A DNA stretch of 26,347 bases from JBKPCD01 sp046727175 (GTDB lineage: Bacteria > Acidobacteriota > Vicinamibacteria > Vicinamibacterales > 2-12-FULL-66-21). Location of the stretch: positions 1 through 26,347 of the forward strand of contig JBKPCD010000108.1 of the NCBI GenBank assembly GCA_046727175.1. The letters are read 5' to 3'. A model generated the notes under the pieces. That model was not told the DNA's origin and ran no database searches. It worked only from the letters and a program-made list of their open reading frames with translations. This document shows, one piece after another, positions 6,520 through 14,553 of the stretch. The translations under genes were made by a program, and so were the position numbers. How positions within the stretch are numbered: the stretch's first letter is position 1; each line of letters opens with the position of its first letter.

Positions 6520-8347
6520 AGACCGTGCTCCCTGGCGCCGTGTACTTCTTGATGTCCTTCATCGCGCCGACCACGCCGAGCGCCGCGTAGGGATCGTCGG
6601 CAGAAATCTCCGGGAACGCGACCGCACCCATCCAGCCGCCGATGCCGGAATACACCGCGACATACTGCTTGCCGTCCGGGCCGAGATAGGTGATCGGATT
6701 GGCGACGATGCCGGACGAGACGTGAAACTTCCAGAGTTCCGTTCCGGTTCGGGCGTCGAGGGCTTTGAACCAACCGTCCATCGTCCCGTAGAAGACGACG
6801 TCGCCGCCTGTGGCCAGTACCCCGCTATAGACCGGAAACTTGTCTTCTCGAGCGTCCCACGCCTTGCGGTTGTGTGCCACGTCCCACGCGACCAGTTCGC
6901 CCTGATAGCCGCCGGGACCTGGATACATCTTCACGTCCGCGCCCAGGTACGGCGTGCCGGCGATGTAGTTCGCCTCGATCCCTTCGTAGTCCATGCAGGT
7001 GTTGTGCGCGGGAATGTAGAGAAGTCCGGTGCGCGGCGAGAAGGCGGACGGAATCACGTCCTTCGCGCCGGTCGAGGACGGACAGATACCCTGCGTGACG
7101 GTCCCGAAGTGCGTGTGCTTGGCGGGATCTTCGACGGGTTTTCCCGTCCGGAGATCGTAACGGCTCGCCCAGTTGGTCGGCTGATAGGTCTCAGCCGACA
7201 GCAGTTCCCCGGTCTCGCGATCCAGCACGTACACGAATCCCGTCCGTCCGGGATGGATCAGCAGTTTTCTGCGGCGGCCGCCGTAGTCCATGTCGATCAG
7301 CACGTTCTCCATGATCTCGTCGTAATCCCACGAGTCATGGGCGGTGGCCTGCCAGGCCCAGCGCGCTTCGCCCGTGTCCGCATCGCGTGCGAAAATCGTC
7401 GACGACCACTTGTTGTCGCCGGGACGCAAATCCGGATTCCAGACGCCGGGATTGCCGGTGCCGTAGAAGAAGAGATTCGTTTCCGGGTCGTAGGAGATCC
7501 AGCCCCAAACGGTCGACCCACCGAGCTTCCATTGCTCGGACGGCCAGGACGTCACACCCAAGTCTTTGCCCTGGTCTTTTGCATAGAACGCACGGAAGCT
7601 CGGTCCGATCTTGACGTCTGCGTCGGGCCCCGTGTTGAAGGCGCGCCACAGTTCCTTGCCGGAGTGCACGTCGAGACAGGCCACGTACCCGCGGACCCCG
7701 AGCTCGGCGCCCGAATTACCGACGATGACATGGTCCTTGACGACGACCGGCGCCGCGGTGAAGGTCTCGCCCTTGTTGATATCGCCGACTCTCGTCCGCC
7801 ATGCCTCTTTGCCGGTCTCGACGTCGACGGCCACGACGGTCGCATCGAGCAGGCTATAGATGATCTTTCCATCTGCGAATGAAGCACCGCGGTTCACGAC
7901 GTCGCAGCAGGCGATACCGACCGCACGCCGATCCGGGTGCGGTTCATAGATCCATTTCACCGCGCCGCCGGGCTTGGTCAGGTCGACGGCGATGAGATTG
8001 TTCGGAAAAGGCGTGACGACGTACATGGTGTTGCCGAACACGAGCGGCTGTCCTTCGTGTCCATGTGGAATGCCCGTCGAGAACGTCGTCGCCACATGCA
8101 GATTCATGACGTTCGTCGTCTTGATGGTGTCGAGCGTGCTGTAGCGGAGATTGCCGTAGTCGCCGGCCGGCATGCGCCACTCGGCTGCCGACACCTCGGA
8201 CAGGAGACGAATGGCCGGTGGAGCTCCCGGCACCGTCCCCTGCGGGCCCTTGCCGCCGGCGGGTAAATCCGATTGTCGGCACGCGCCGATACACTCAGTC
8301 ACCAGGAGAGTCACAGCCAGACGCGTGAAGAAAGCCATGGTCGTCAT
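6503..8347 (-). CDS. PQQ-dependent alcohol dehydrogenase with lanthanide-type active site, lipoprotein
   Basis: A 614-aa quinoprotein of the methanol/ethanol dehydrogenase beta-propeller family that oxidises alcohols in the periplasm. It has a lipoprotein-type signal with Cys23 (IGAC), vicinal cysteines Cys147-Cys148 that stack on PQQ, Glu215 (GNSGAELG) and Asn299 (GTGNPG) as metal ligands, the catalytic Asp341, and an extra Asp343 in HDSWDYDEIM. In XoxF and other lanthanide enzymes the second Asp binds the lanthanide, while Ca2+-dependent MxaF has Ala there. No haem motif is fused, so an external cytochrome is needed. The chosen start (8347) overlaps the CtaG stop as ATGA; an open frame continues upstream but runs through ctaG. 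Substrate range cannot be read from sequence. Confidence 0.92.
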   Translation of the reverse strand: MTTMAFFTRLAVTLLVTECIGACRQSDLPAGGKGPQGTVPGAPPAIRLLSEVSAAEWRMPAGDYGNLRYSTLDTIKTTNVMNLHVATTFSTGIPHGHEGQPLVFGNTMYVVTPFPNNLIAVDLTKPGGAVKWIYEPHPDRRAVGIACCDVVNRGASFADGKIIYSLLDATVVAVDVETGKEAWRTRVGDINKGETFTAAPVVVKDHVIVGNSGAELGVRGYVACLDVHSGKELWRAFNTGPDADVKIGPSFRAFYAKDQGKDLGVTSWPSEQWKLGGSTVWGWISYDPETNLFFYGTGNPGVWNPDLRPGDNKWSSTIFARDADTGEARWAWQATAHDSWDYDEIMENVLIDMDYGGRRRKLLIHPGRTGFVYVLDRETGELLSAETYQPTNWASRYDLRTGKPVEDPAKHTHFGTVTQGICPSSTGAKDVIPSAFSPRTGLLYIPAHNTCMDYEGIEANYIAGTPYLGADVKMYPGPGGYQGELVAWDVAHNRKAWDAREDKFPVYSGVLATGGDVVFYGTMDGWFKALDARTGTELWKFHVSSGIVANPITYLGPDGKQYVAVYSGIGGWMGAVAFPEISADDPYAALGVVGAMKDIKKYTAPGSTVYVFGL

Positions 8348-9159
8348 CTGACGTGGGTAGGACCGAGCACGGGCCCGGATTTGAACCGTGTCAGCCGGTC
8401 GGAATGGCGCAGCCACGCGGTGAACAACAACAGCCCGGCCGCCACGAACGCCAGGCTCGCGGGCACCCACATCAGCAAGCCGGCGAGCTGCTGATCCTCG
8501 AGGGGCGTGAGGCCGGCGGGATGGTGCGCGACATACGGCGCGTACCACACTCGAGGAGAAACGGTGAGCAGAGCACCAAGCAGGCCGCCGTGAACAGTCG
8601 TGGCGAACACGTAGACGACTGCTGCGCCGTATCCCATACGCCCGCGCCGACCATGAGCGATGCCCCACCAGAACAGCGTCGCGGTGCCGAAGAAGCACAG
8701 GTGCTGGACGACATGGACGGCCTCGTGTTCGAGCGCGTAGTCATACAGCGCCGGCAGATGCCACACCCAGACCGCGACGCCATACAGACAGAACGCCGAT
8801 GGCGGCGACGTGAGCACGTTCCACACGGCCGTCACCGAACGGCGGTGGACGGCCGCGACGACTCTCGAGCGGAGCTGGGACGGCAGGGCCCACCAGAGTC
8901 CGACAATCGGCGCGCCGACGGCCATCAGCGGCGCGGCGACGATCATCAGGAGCTCGTGCTGCACCATGTGGGCGGCCAGCCACTGCTCGCTCCATTCATC
9001 GAGCGGCGGTGACAACGCCGCTGTGAGCGCCAGCCATCCCGACACGAACGCCAGGACCTCGATTAGCCGGACGCCGCGTCCGTACCCGGCGTTACGCCAC
9101 ACACGCAGCACGCCGGCGGCATACACGCCGAACACAACGACGAGGCTAGAAACACGCAT
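8344..9159 (-). CDS. ctaG: Cytochrome c oxidase assembly factor CtaG (caa3 type)
   Basis: A 271-aa polytopic membrane protein of the Caa3_CtaG family, thought to deliver copper to the oxidase during assembly. Family signatures are the His-rich HMVQHELLMIVAAPLMAVGAP (about residues 64-84), the WVWHLPALYDYALEHEAVHVVQH segment and FWWGIAHG. The ORF opens with a membrane helix and has about seven in total. ATG at 9157-9159 lies 14 bases inside the preceding gene. It ends in ATGA overlap with the PQQ dehydrogenase, physically linking the oxidase half of the operon to the alcohol-oxidising half. Confidence 0.9.
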   Translation of the reverse strand: MRVSSLVVVFGVYAAGVLRVWRNAGYGRGVRLIEVLAFVSGWLALTAALSPPLDEWSEQWLAAHMVQHELLMIVAAPLMAVGAPIVGLWWALPSQLRSRVVAAVHRRSVTAVWNVLTSPPSAFCLYGVAVWVWHLPALYDYALEHEAVHVVQHLCFFGTATLFWWGIAHGRRGRMGYGAAVVYVFATTVHGGLLGALLTVSPRVWYAPYVAHHPAGLTPLEDQQLAGLLMWVPASLAFVAAGLLLFTAWLRHSDRLTRFKSGPVLGPTHVR

Positions 9160-9493
9160 CGAGCATCCAGTGCGGGATCGCTCCCGCCAGTATTTGCAGT
9201 CCGAACAGCGCGCATGAGGTCAGTCCGACGATCGCCATGAAACGCGCCCGCTGCCGGGGCCGCCCGCCATCGGTCGGGACATCCTCCGCCGTACGCGACA
9301 AAGCCATCCATGAGATCGTGGCCCCGCCGATCACGATGATGAGGCTCACGATAGTGATCAGCTGGAAGATCGCGTAACTCTGCGAACGACAGACCCATTT
9401 CACGAGGGCGTAGCTCGTCGTGAGATCGAACGCCCACGCCATCGGACCGGCGAGGATGCCAGTCCACAGTGGCAGTGGCGTCAACCACCGCAC
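9146..9493 (-). CDS. Small three-helix membrane protein of a cytochrome oxidase cluster
   Basis: A 115-aa protein with three hydrophobic segments: LPLWTGILAGPMAWAFDLTTSY, FQLITIVSLIIVIGGATISWM and FMAIVGLTSCALFGLQILAG. I do not recognise a named family. Similar short membrane proteins commonly sit between subunit III and ctaG in caa3 clusters, so a role in oxidase assembly or as an extra subunit is inferred. The start is GTG at 9491-9493, 11 bases after the subunit III stop. The open frame extends further upstream but overlaps subunit III. Confidence 0.7.
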   Translation of the reverse strand: MRWLTPLPLWTGILAGPMAWAFDLTTSYALVKWVCRSQSYAIFQLITIVSLIIVIGGATISWMALSRTAEDVPTDGGRPRQRARFMAIVGLTSCALFGLQILAGAIPHWMLDACF

Positions 9494-9504
9494 GTCACCC
9501 GCAC

Positions 9505-10110
9505 TTACAGCACTCTGGGCGTCCAATAGATCACTCCGTAGATCGGCAGCCAGGCCAACACGACGAAATACCAGTAGACGGCGTTCTCCTCCACGTCCAC
9601 GAACCGATGCTCTTCGATCGGCCCGGTGAACATCAGCACCGTGAGCACGCTGCTGTCGAGGAAGTCCGTGACGATGTGCGTGGAATGCAGCCCAAGCAGC
9701 ACCCACACAATCGAGCCGTATGCGTCCCGATCCCACATCACATTGAGATGCGCGAATTCGAAGATGCGGACCACGTTGAACGCGACGGCAAACACGAGAC
9801 AGACGAGAATCCAGATTCGCACGCGGGTCAGATCGACGTGTTCGGCGGCTCTTCGCGCCAGCTCGTTCGGAATCAGGCTCGCCAGCAGCACCAGCGTGTT
9901 CACCGTGCCCCATCGCAAATCAGGAGCGGCAGCGCCATGAGGAGGCCACGCGGGAGCGCGCGTCGCCAGATAGAAGTACGCGGCGACGGCCAGCGCGAAC
10001 ACCGTGCTCTCGATCACGACGAGTCCCAGCGTGCCCCAAAAGGTCAGCGTTCTGGAGCCGAACGCGCCAGGCGGAAGCGCGCTGACGTCGAGCGTTCGCA
10101 GCTCGCTCAT
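9505..10110 (-). CDS. ctaE: Cytochrome c oxidase subunit III
   Basis: A 201-aa haem-copper oxidase subunit III, an integral membrane protein that supports the catalytic core. Five to seven hydrophobic segments are visible. Family features are FWGTLGLVVIESTVFALAVAAYFYLA near the start, LLGLHSTHIVTDFLDS around residue 140 and the closing VEENAVYWYFVVLAWLPIYGVIYWTPR. The N-terminal two-helix part is short, as in many caa3 oxidases. ATG at 10108-10110 overlaps the subunit I stop (ATGA). Confidence 0.9.
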   Translation of the reverse strand: MSELRTLDVSALPPGAFGSRTLTFWGTLGLVVIESTVFALAVAAYFYLATRAPAWPPHGAAAPDLRWGTVNTLVLLASLIPNELARRAAEHVDLTRVRIWILVCLVFAVAFNVVRIFEFAHLNVMWDRDAYGSIVWVLLGLHSTHIVTDFLDSSVLTVLMFTGPIEEHRFVDVEENAVYWYFVVLAWLPIYGVIYWTPRVL

Positions 10111-12062
10111 ATCGCGCCCCCTGACGCCGGGGCCTCGTTGGGTCGCGGCAGCGTGCGATGCGCGAAGGGCCACACTGGCGTACCGCCTTCGTCGGCTTTC
10201 TTCGGCCAGAACCATCCGACCATCGTCACGAAGACCGGCAGGGCGCCGTAGACGACGCCCCAAGGTGTGAAGATGGACCAGATGAACAGGATCGTGGTCG
10301 CGATTGCAGTCAGGAGCGGCCAGATCGAAGGCTCTGGAAGGAGTAACCGGTGATCGGGCTCGGCATCGAGGACGTGCGTGACGAGCACGTCGCGCGCATC
10401 GTCGCGCAGGCCGACGACGACCGGCTGATCGGGCGCGTTCTCCCACACGGGCTCGCGCCCCGCCACCGTTGGGGGTCGCGGAAAGTTGGCGTTCGGAGGC
10501 GGCGAGCTCGTCGCCCATTCGAGCGTGCCGGCGTCCCAGGGATTGTCCGGTGCGGCAGCGCCGGCCACGAGTGCCCGCACCGCATCCACGATGAAGATCA
10601 CGACGGCGCACGCCATCAGCGCGGCGCCGGCGGTCGCGACGAGGTTCAGCGTACCCCAGCCCGTTTCAGCCGGATAGGTGTACACGCGCCGTGGCATGCC
10701 GTGGAGACCGAGGACGTGCATCGGAAGGAACGTCAGGTTGAAACCGATGAAGAAGAGGGCGAACACCGACGCCGCCAGCCGCTCGCTGAGGAGGCGTCCA
10801 GTGATCTTCGGATACCAGTAGTAGAAGGCGGCGAACAACGGAAAGACCGCGCCCCCGATCAACACGTAGTGGAAATGTGCGACGACGAAGAAGGTGTCGT
10901 GCACCTGGGTGTTCAGCGGCACGGCGGCCAGCATCACCCCCGTCAGGCCGCCGGCGATGAAGATGACAAAGAATCCGAGGATCCACAGCATCGGGCTCTT
11001 CACGGTGATGCGCCCCGACCACATCGTCGCGATCCAACAGAAGACCTGCGTGCCCGTCGGAATCGCAATCATGATGCTCGCAGCGGTGAAGAAGCTCTCG
11101 CCGAGCTGGGGCAGGCCGGTGGCGAACATGTGATGGACCCACAGGCCGAAGCCCATGAAGGCCGTCGATACCAGCGAGAGGACGACCGGCAAGTAGCCAA
11201 ACATCCGCCGTCGAGAGAACGTGGCGATGATGGTTGAGACCAGACCGGTTCCGGGAATGAAGATGATGTAGACCTCGGGATGTCCGAAGAACCAGAACAG
11301 GTGCTGCCACAACAGCGCGTCGCCGGCGTGTTCGACGTCGAAGAAGTGCGTCCCAACCAGCCGGTCGAGGATGAGGCACGTGCTCGCGAGCATCACCGCG
11401 GGCATGGCGAACAGCACCATGAACGACGTGACGACCTGCGCCCACACGAAGATCGGCATCCGGTTCAACGTCATGCCCGGCGCTCGGAGCTTCAACGCGG
11501 TCGTAATCAGCGAGACCGCAACCGCAAGCGAGGCGACCTCGGTGAAGGTGATCAGCTGCGCCCAGACGTCGGCACGCTTGCTTGGGGTGTAGAGGGCTTC
11601 GGCGAGCGGCGGGTACGAGAACCAGCCCACGTCAGGGCCAGCGTTCAGCAGGAACGAGACGTAGAGAAAGACGCCGCCGAACAGAAACATCCAGTAGCTG
11701 AACGCGACCAGTCGCGGAAAGGCGATCCCGCGCGAGCCGACCATGAGTGGGACGAAATAGATTCCGAGCCCCTGCATGACCGGCACGGCAAACAGGAACA
11801 TCATCGTCGTGCCATGCGTCGTGAAGATCTGGTTGTAGAGATCCGGCCCGAGAAAGGTGTTCTCGGGCCTCGAGAGCTGGAGGCGCATGAGCGCCGCGAG
11901 GACGCCACCGATCAGGAAAAAGGCGAACGCTGTTACGAGATAGCGCCGACCGATTGACTTGTGATCGACATGCGTGAACCAACCGTAGATACCCGCGGGG
12001 TCGGCCCAGGTCGCGTCCAGACGCTGAACGTCTCCGTCTAGAGGTGGCCGTGGCTGCATCAT
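10107..12062 (-). CDS. ctaD: Cytochrome c oxidase subunit I (caa3 type, extended C-terminus)
   Basis: The catalytic subunit (651 aa) reduces O2 and pumps protons. Ligands visible are His83 (FTTHGTTMMF) and His398 for the low-spin haem; His261, His310 and His311 for CuB; His396 for the high-spin haem (VVAHFHYVL); and Tyr265 for the Tyr-His crosslink. The D-channel Glu263 is present (GHPEVY), so this is an A1-like enzyme. The K-channel lysine position (IPTGIK in Paracoccus) reads IPTGTQ, with Gln339. After 12 core helices an extension of about 150 residues adds two more membrane segments (SIWPLLTAIATTILFIW and GALPVFVTMVGWFW), resembling fused subunit IV. ATG at 12060-12062 overlaps the subunit II stop. 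Confidence 0.95.
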   Translation of the reverse strand: MMQPRPPLDGDVQRLDATWADPAGIYGWFTHVDHKSIGRRYLVTAFAFFLIGGVLAALMRLQLSRPENTFLGPDLYNQIFTTHGTTMMFLFAVPVMQGLGIYFVPLMVGSRGIAFPRLVAFSYWMFLFGGVFLYVSFLLNAGPDVGWFSYPPLAEALYTPSKRADVWAQLITFTEVASLAVAVSLITTALKLRAPGMTLNRMPIFVWAQVVTSFMVLFAMPAVMLASTCLILDRLVGTHFFDVEHAGDALLWQHLFWFFGHPEVYIIFIPGTGLVSTIIATFSRRRMFGYLPVVLSLVSTAFMGFGLWVHHMFATGLPQLGESFFTAASIMIAIPTGTQVFCWIATMWSGRITVKSPMLWILGFFVIFIAGGLTGVMLAAVPLNTQVHDTFFVVAHFHYVLIGGAVFPLFAAFYYWYPKITGRLLSERLAASVFALFFIGFNLTFLPMHVLGLHGMPRRVYTYPAETGWGTLNLVATAGAALMACAVVIFIVDAVRALVAGAAAPDNPWDAGTLEWATSSPPPNANFPRPPTVAGREPVWENAPDQPVVVGLRDDARDVLVTHVLDAEPDHRLLLPEPSIWPLLTAIATTILFIWSIFTPWGVVYGALPVFVTMVGWFWPKKADEGGTPVWPFAHRTLPRPNEAPASGGAI

Positions 12063-13021
12063 CGGAGCGTTTCGAGGTAGGCGACCAGCGCCTGGATGTC
12101 GTCCGCCGGGAGCGGATTTGGAGGCATCTGAGTACCGGGCTTCGACCCCTGAGGATCCCGAATCCATGTCGCCAGGTGTTCGGGCGTGTTGGTGAGCGTT
12201 CCGGCCCCGAGCGTGCTGCGCGTCGCGATATGGGTCAAGTCCGGAGCGGCCTGTCCACCGGCATCACTGCCACGAACGGTGTGGCATCCGGCGCATCGTG
12301 CCTGCATGAAGACGTCGCGGCCCGCGCGGCTGAGAGCGTCGGGCGGATCCCGCGCCGGTTGGCGCACCCCATCGAGCCACCCTTGAAAGTCCTGGTCAGA
12401 CTCGGCTATCACTTCCAAGGCCATGTGCGCGTGCTGGATGCCGCAAAACTCTGCGCATTGGCCGCGGAAGCGACCCGGGCGACTCGCGTGCAGCCAGATG
12501 GCGGTCGTATAACCCGGAATCAAATCGCGTTTGCCCTGAAGGTTCGGCACCCAGAAGCTGTGAATGACATCCCGCGATGTCACTTTCAAGACAATCGGGC
12601 GATTCGTGGGGATGTGTAGCTCATTGGCGGTGACGACCTGCCTGCTCGGGACGGGATCGTCATACTGGATCTCCCACCACCACTGATGCCCGATGATCGT
12701 AACGGTGACGGCGCTCGAGAACTGGAGCGAACCCACCGCACGTCCAGTCGAGACGCTCGCGATGAGCAAGCCGATCAGAATGACGACAGTAAGTCCAACA
12801 CCCGCCGCTACGCTGCGCGAAAGCGCCATCTCTGATGGAGCGGTAGCGTCGGTTCGGGACCGACGGCGTAGGCCGCGGACGATGGCTACCGCGACAGCTG
12901 CAAGCACCACGACAAATACAGCGACGGACACCCACAACATCAGGGTCCAGAGTCCATGAATTGACGAGGCCGGACTTCCAGCTGGTGAGAGCACGGACTG
13001 ATTGACGGCGACCGCTGTCAT
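12059..13021 (-). CDS. ctaC: Cytochrome c oxidase subunit II with fused cytochrome c domain
   Basis: A 320-aa caa3-type subunit II that takes electrons from cytochrome c through CuA. Two N-terminal membrane helices (about residues 23-48 and 71-92) precede the cupredoxin domain with GHQWWWEIQY. The CuA ligands are His154, Cys189, Glu191, Cys193, His197 and Met200 (GQCAEFCGIQHAHM). A C-terminal cytochrome c follows, with CAGCH at 243-247 and axial Met299 (GTQMPP). The start was set at ATG 13021, which leaves a short N-terminus before the first helix; an in-frame TTG at 13060 is possible. No strong ribosome site is seen. It lies 58 bases after the pyrophosphatase stop. Confidence 0.93.
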   Translation of the reverse strand: MTAVAVNQSVLSPAGSPASSIHGLWTLMLWVSVAVFVVVLAAVAVAIVRGLRRRSRTDATAPSEMALSRSVAAGVGLTVVILIGLLIASVSTGRAVGSLQFSSAVTVTIIGHQWWWEIQYDDPVPSRQVVTANELHIPTNRPIVLKVTSRDVIHSFWVPNLQGKRDLIPGYTTAIWLHASRPGRFRGQCAEFCGIQHAHMALEVIAESDQDFQGWLDGVRQPARDPPDALSRAGRDVFMQARCAGCHTVRGSDAGGQAAPDLTHIATRSTLGAGTLTNTPEHLATWIRDPQGSKPGTQMPPNPLPADDIQALVAYLETLR

Positions 13022-13079
13022 CGCACTGCATGGGTAAGCAAGGCGGTCGCCAGTCAGCAAACTGTGGCCGAGAGACGAC

Positions 13080-13640
13080 CTATCGTCTCCTTCGTTTCTT
13101 CATGGCCGCGGTCACCAACGCGTGCGCCCGTTTCTTGCCGGCGTGCCCCTTCACTTCAAACCGCTTCCCCTTCATCTCGTTGTAAGAGACGAAGAAATGC
13201 TCGATCTGCGCGACGAGATCCTGGCTGAGATCGCTCAACGTGCCTATTGAGCGGTGGGCGGCGGAGTTCGCGGCGACGGCGAGCAGTCGGTCGTTACGTT
13301 CCGTTGTCCCTTTCTCGGTTTGCTCGGCCTCGATAGCGCCAATGAGCCGCGACGGGACGATACAGCCGGGAAACACTGGCGCATCCATCAGGACGAGTAC
13401 GTCGAGCGGATCGCCGTCCTCGGCACGTGTGGACGGCACGAACCCGAAGTCGAAGGGAAATACCGCGCCGGCTGGCAGGACACCTTTGAGGACGAAGGCA
13501 CCGTGACGCGGCTCGAACGCGAGCTTGTTCGGCGAACCCTTTGGTGTTTCGATCACGACCATTACGCAGTCGTCCTCAAAGGGCGCCAAACGATCGAGGG
13601 ATCTCGATCGTCGTCGACGTGTTGAGGATTTGTGGGCCAT
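13080..13640 (-). CDS. ppa: Inorganic pyrophosphatase, family I
   Basis: A cytoplasmic enzyme hydrolysing pyrophosphate to phosphate with Mg2+. The 186-aa product contains IETPKGSPNKLAFEP, the FPFDFGFVPST segment and the signature DGDPLDVLVLMD (residues 75-86) with its metal-binding Asp residues. The end is Lys/Arg-rich (KKRAHALVTAAMKKRRRR). The chosen ATG (13638-13640) follows a basic protein gene by seven bases; upstream in-frame codons overlap that gene. A short Arg-rich N-terminal tail precedes the conserved core. It could share a transcript with the oxidase operon downstream. Confidence 0.88.
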   Translation of the reverse strand: MAHKSSTRRRRSRSLDRLAPFEDDCVMVVIETPKGSPNKLAFEPRHGAFVLKGVLPAGAVFPFDFGFVPSTRAEDGDPLDVLVLMDAPVFPGCIVPSRLIGAIEAEQTEKGTTERNDRLLAVAANSAAHRSIGTLSDLSQDLVAQIEHFFVSYNEMKGKRFEVKGHAGKKRAHALVTAAMKKRRRR

Positions 13641-13647
13641 CTTTAGG

Positions 13648-13896
13648 TTAGCGTCGCGCTCGTCGCGTAGAGCGGGGCCGTTCGTCACCTTGATCGCCAT
13701 AGCCACTGCGGACCGTCTTTTTCGCCTTACGCGGCCTGTCAGCTTTCTGTGAACGGCCGACGTCGTCCATTTCCTTGAAGCGCCCTCGAGCCGTGCGTTT
13801 CGCGTACGAGCTGGCTTTTGGACGGCGCACAAGATCACGTTTGCCTGCCGGTCTGGAGCGCTTTGCGCGGGAACGTTTCAGACTCTTTTTCGCCAT
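13648..13896 (-). CDS. Small highly basic conserved hypothetical protein
   Basis: An 82-aa protein, almost a third Lys and Arg. The core pattern, with PAGKRDLV, YAKRTARGRFKEMDDVGRSQ, AKKTVRSGYGDQGD, resembles a widespread small bacterial family of unknown function. The charge suggests nucleic-acid contact (inference). ATG is at 13894-13896 and the stop lies seven bases before the pyrophosphatase start, in the same direction, so it may be the first gene of the operon. Confidence 0.7.
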   Translation of the reverse strand: MAKKSLKRSRAKRSRPAGKRDLVRRPKASSYAKRTARGRFKEMDDVGRSQKADRPRKAKKTVRSGYGDQGDERPRSTRRARR

Positions 13897-13926
13897 GTCG
13901 TGCTCCGGTCGATCGCGTGCGATGTT

Positions 13927-14064
13927 CTAATAGCGGACGCCTTTTGCGGCGGCGAGGGCGGCCGCGATCGGAATGTCGCGACGCCGATCGCTGCTCGTCG
14001 GGAGGATCACCGCGGCCTCGAAGCCACCTTGGTGAAATGCAAGTGCTGAGCCGAACATCGGCAT
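13927..14064 (-). CDS. Possible small ORF or C-terminal fragment of the gene upstream
   Basis: A 45-codon ORF reading MPMFGSALAFHQGGFEAAVI, then LPTSSDRRRDIPIAAALAAAKGVRY. It looks protein-like (amphipathic helix AAALAAAKG, Val-rich strand) but I cannot place it in a family. It overlaps the 3' end of the hypothetical gene at 14007-14327 in another frame, so the two may be one gene broken by an indel near 14070. Confidence 0.35.
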   Translation of the reverse strand: MPMFGSALAFHQGGFEAAVILPTSSDRRRDIPIAAALAAAKGVRY

Positions 14065-14327
14065 GTCTCGTGACGGTGCGCAGTCATGGCGTCGCCGCCT
14101 TTGAAGATTCCGCGCCGGCTTGGGTCCGACTCGCCGCGGTCGCGGTGGCGTTCAGCCAATTCCGCCATCGAGTTCATGAGATGTCGAAGATCCGTTTTCT
14201 TCATCAGGTCTCGCAACTGCTCAGGCGTCACGCTGGCTCGCTTGATCGCCCGAACGTTCTCCTCCAAGGCGGACGGACGATCTGGCCTGAGGTCTGTTGT
14301 CGTCAAGTGTGCCCACGAGCCGGGCAT
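14007..14327 (-). CDS. Hypothetical helical protein, possibly frameshifted
   Basis: A 106-aa ORF whose first 75 residues look real: PSALEENVRAIKRASVTPEQL followed by RDLMKKTDLRHLMNSMAELAERH, predicted as helices. The last about 30 residues (HRHETCRCSAQ...) do not, and a better-looking continuation exists in another frame at 13927-14064. No family is recognised. It is on the same strand as the operon below but separated by more than 100 bases. Confidence 0.4.
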   Translation of the reverse strand: MPGSWAHLTTTDLRPDRPSALEENVRAIKRASVTPEQLRDLMKKTDLRHLMNSMAELAERHRDRGESDPSRRGIFKGGDAMTAHRHETCRCSAQHLHFTKVASRPR

Positions 14328-14474
14328 TACCGTGGCTACGTCTCCGGTTACCCACCGTGTGCTCTCTCCCTGCCTACGTTGAGACGAGAGTGACAGTCAC
14401 CGATCGCTGCTCATTCAATCTTCAGAGACGGCGTGCCTCTCACACCCGCGGCGTGACGTGCACCGTCGTTGTGC

Positions 14475-14525
14475 ACCGCCGGGACGCTCTGAAAAAACCG
14501 GAGCGGTTCTTCCAAGACCGGCGGT
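14475..14525. repeat. Inverted repeat upstream of the SRPBCC gene
   Basis: ACCGCCGG at 14475-14482 is matched exactly by CCGGCGGT at 14518-14525, and an inner AACCG/CGGTT pair lies between them. It lies between two divergently transcribed genes, so it could be an operator or a chance palindrome. There is no evidence for a regulator. Confidence 0.35.
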
Positions 14526-14553
14526 CGTCTTTCTGAAGCGAATGTAGTGCCGC

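Noticed and set aside
6410..7882. 490-codon plus-strand ORF
   Set aside because: Entirely antisense to the PQQ dehydrogenase, whose motifs are unambiguous; long antisense frames are expected at this GC content.
10350..11957. Two long plus-strand ORFs over the oxidase subunit I gene
   Set aside because: Antisense shadows; composition rich in Arg, His and Glu without family features.
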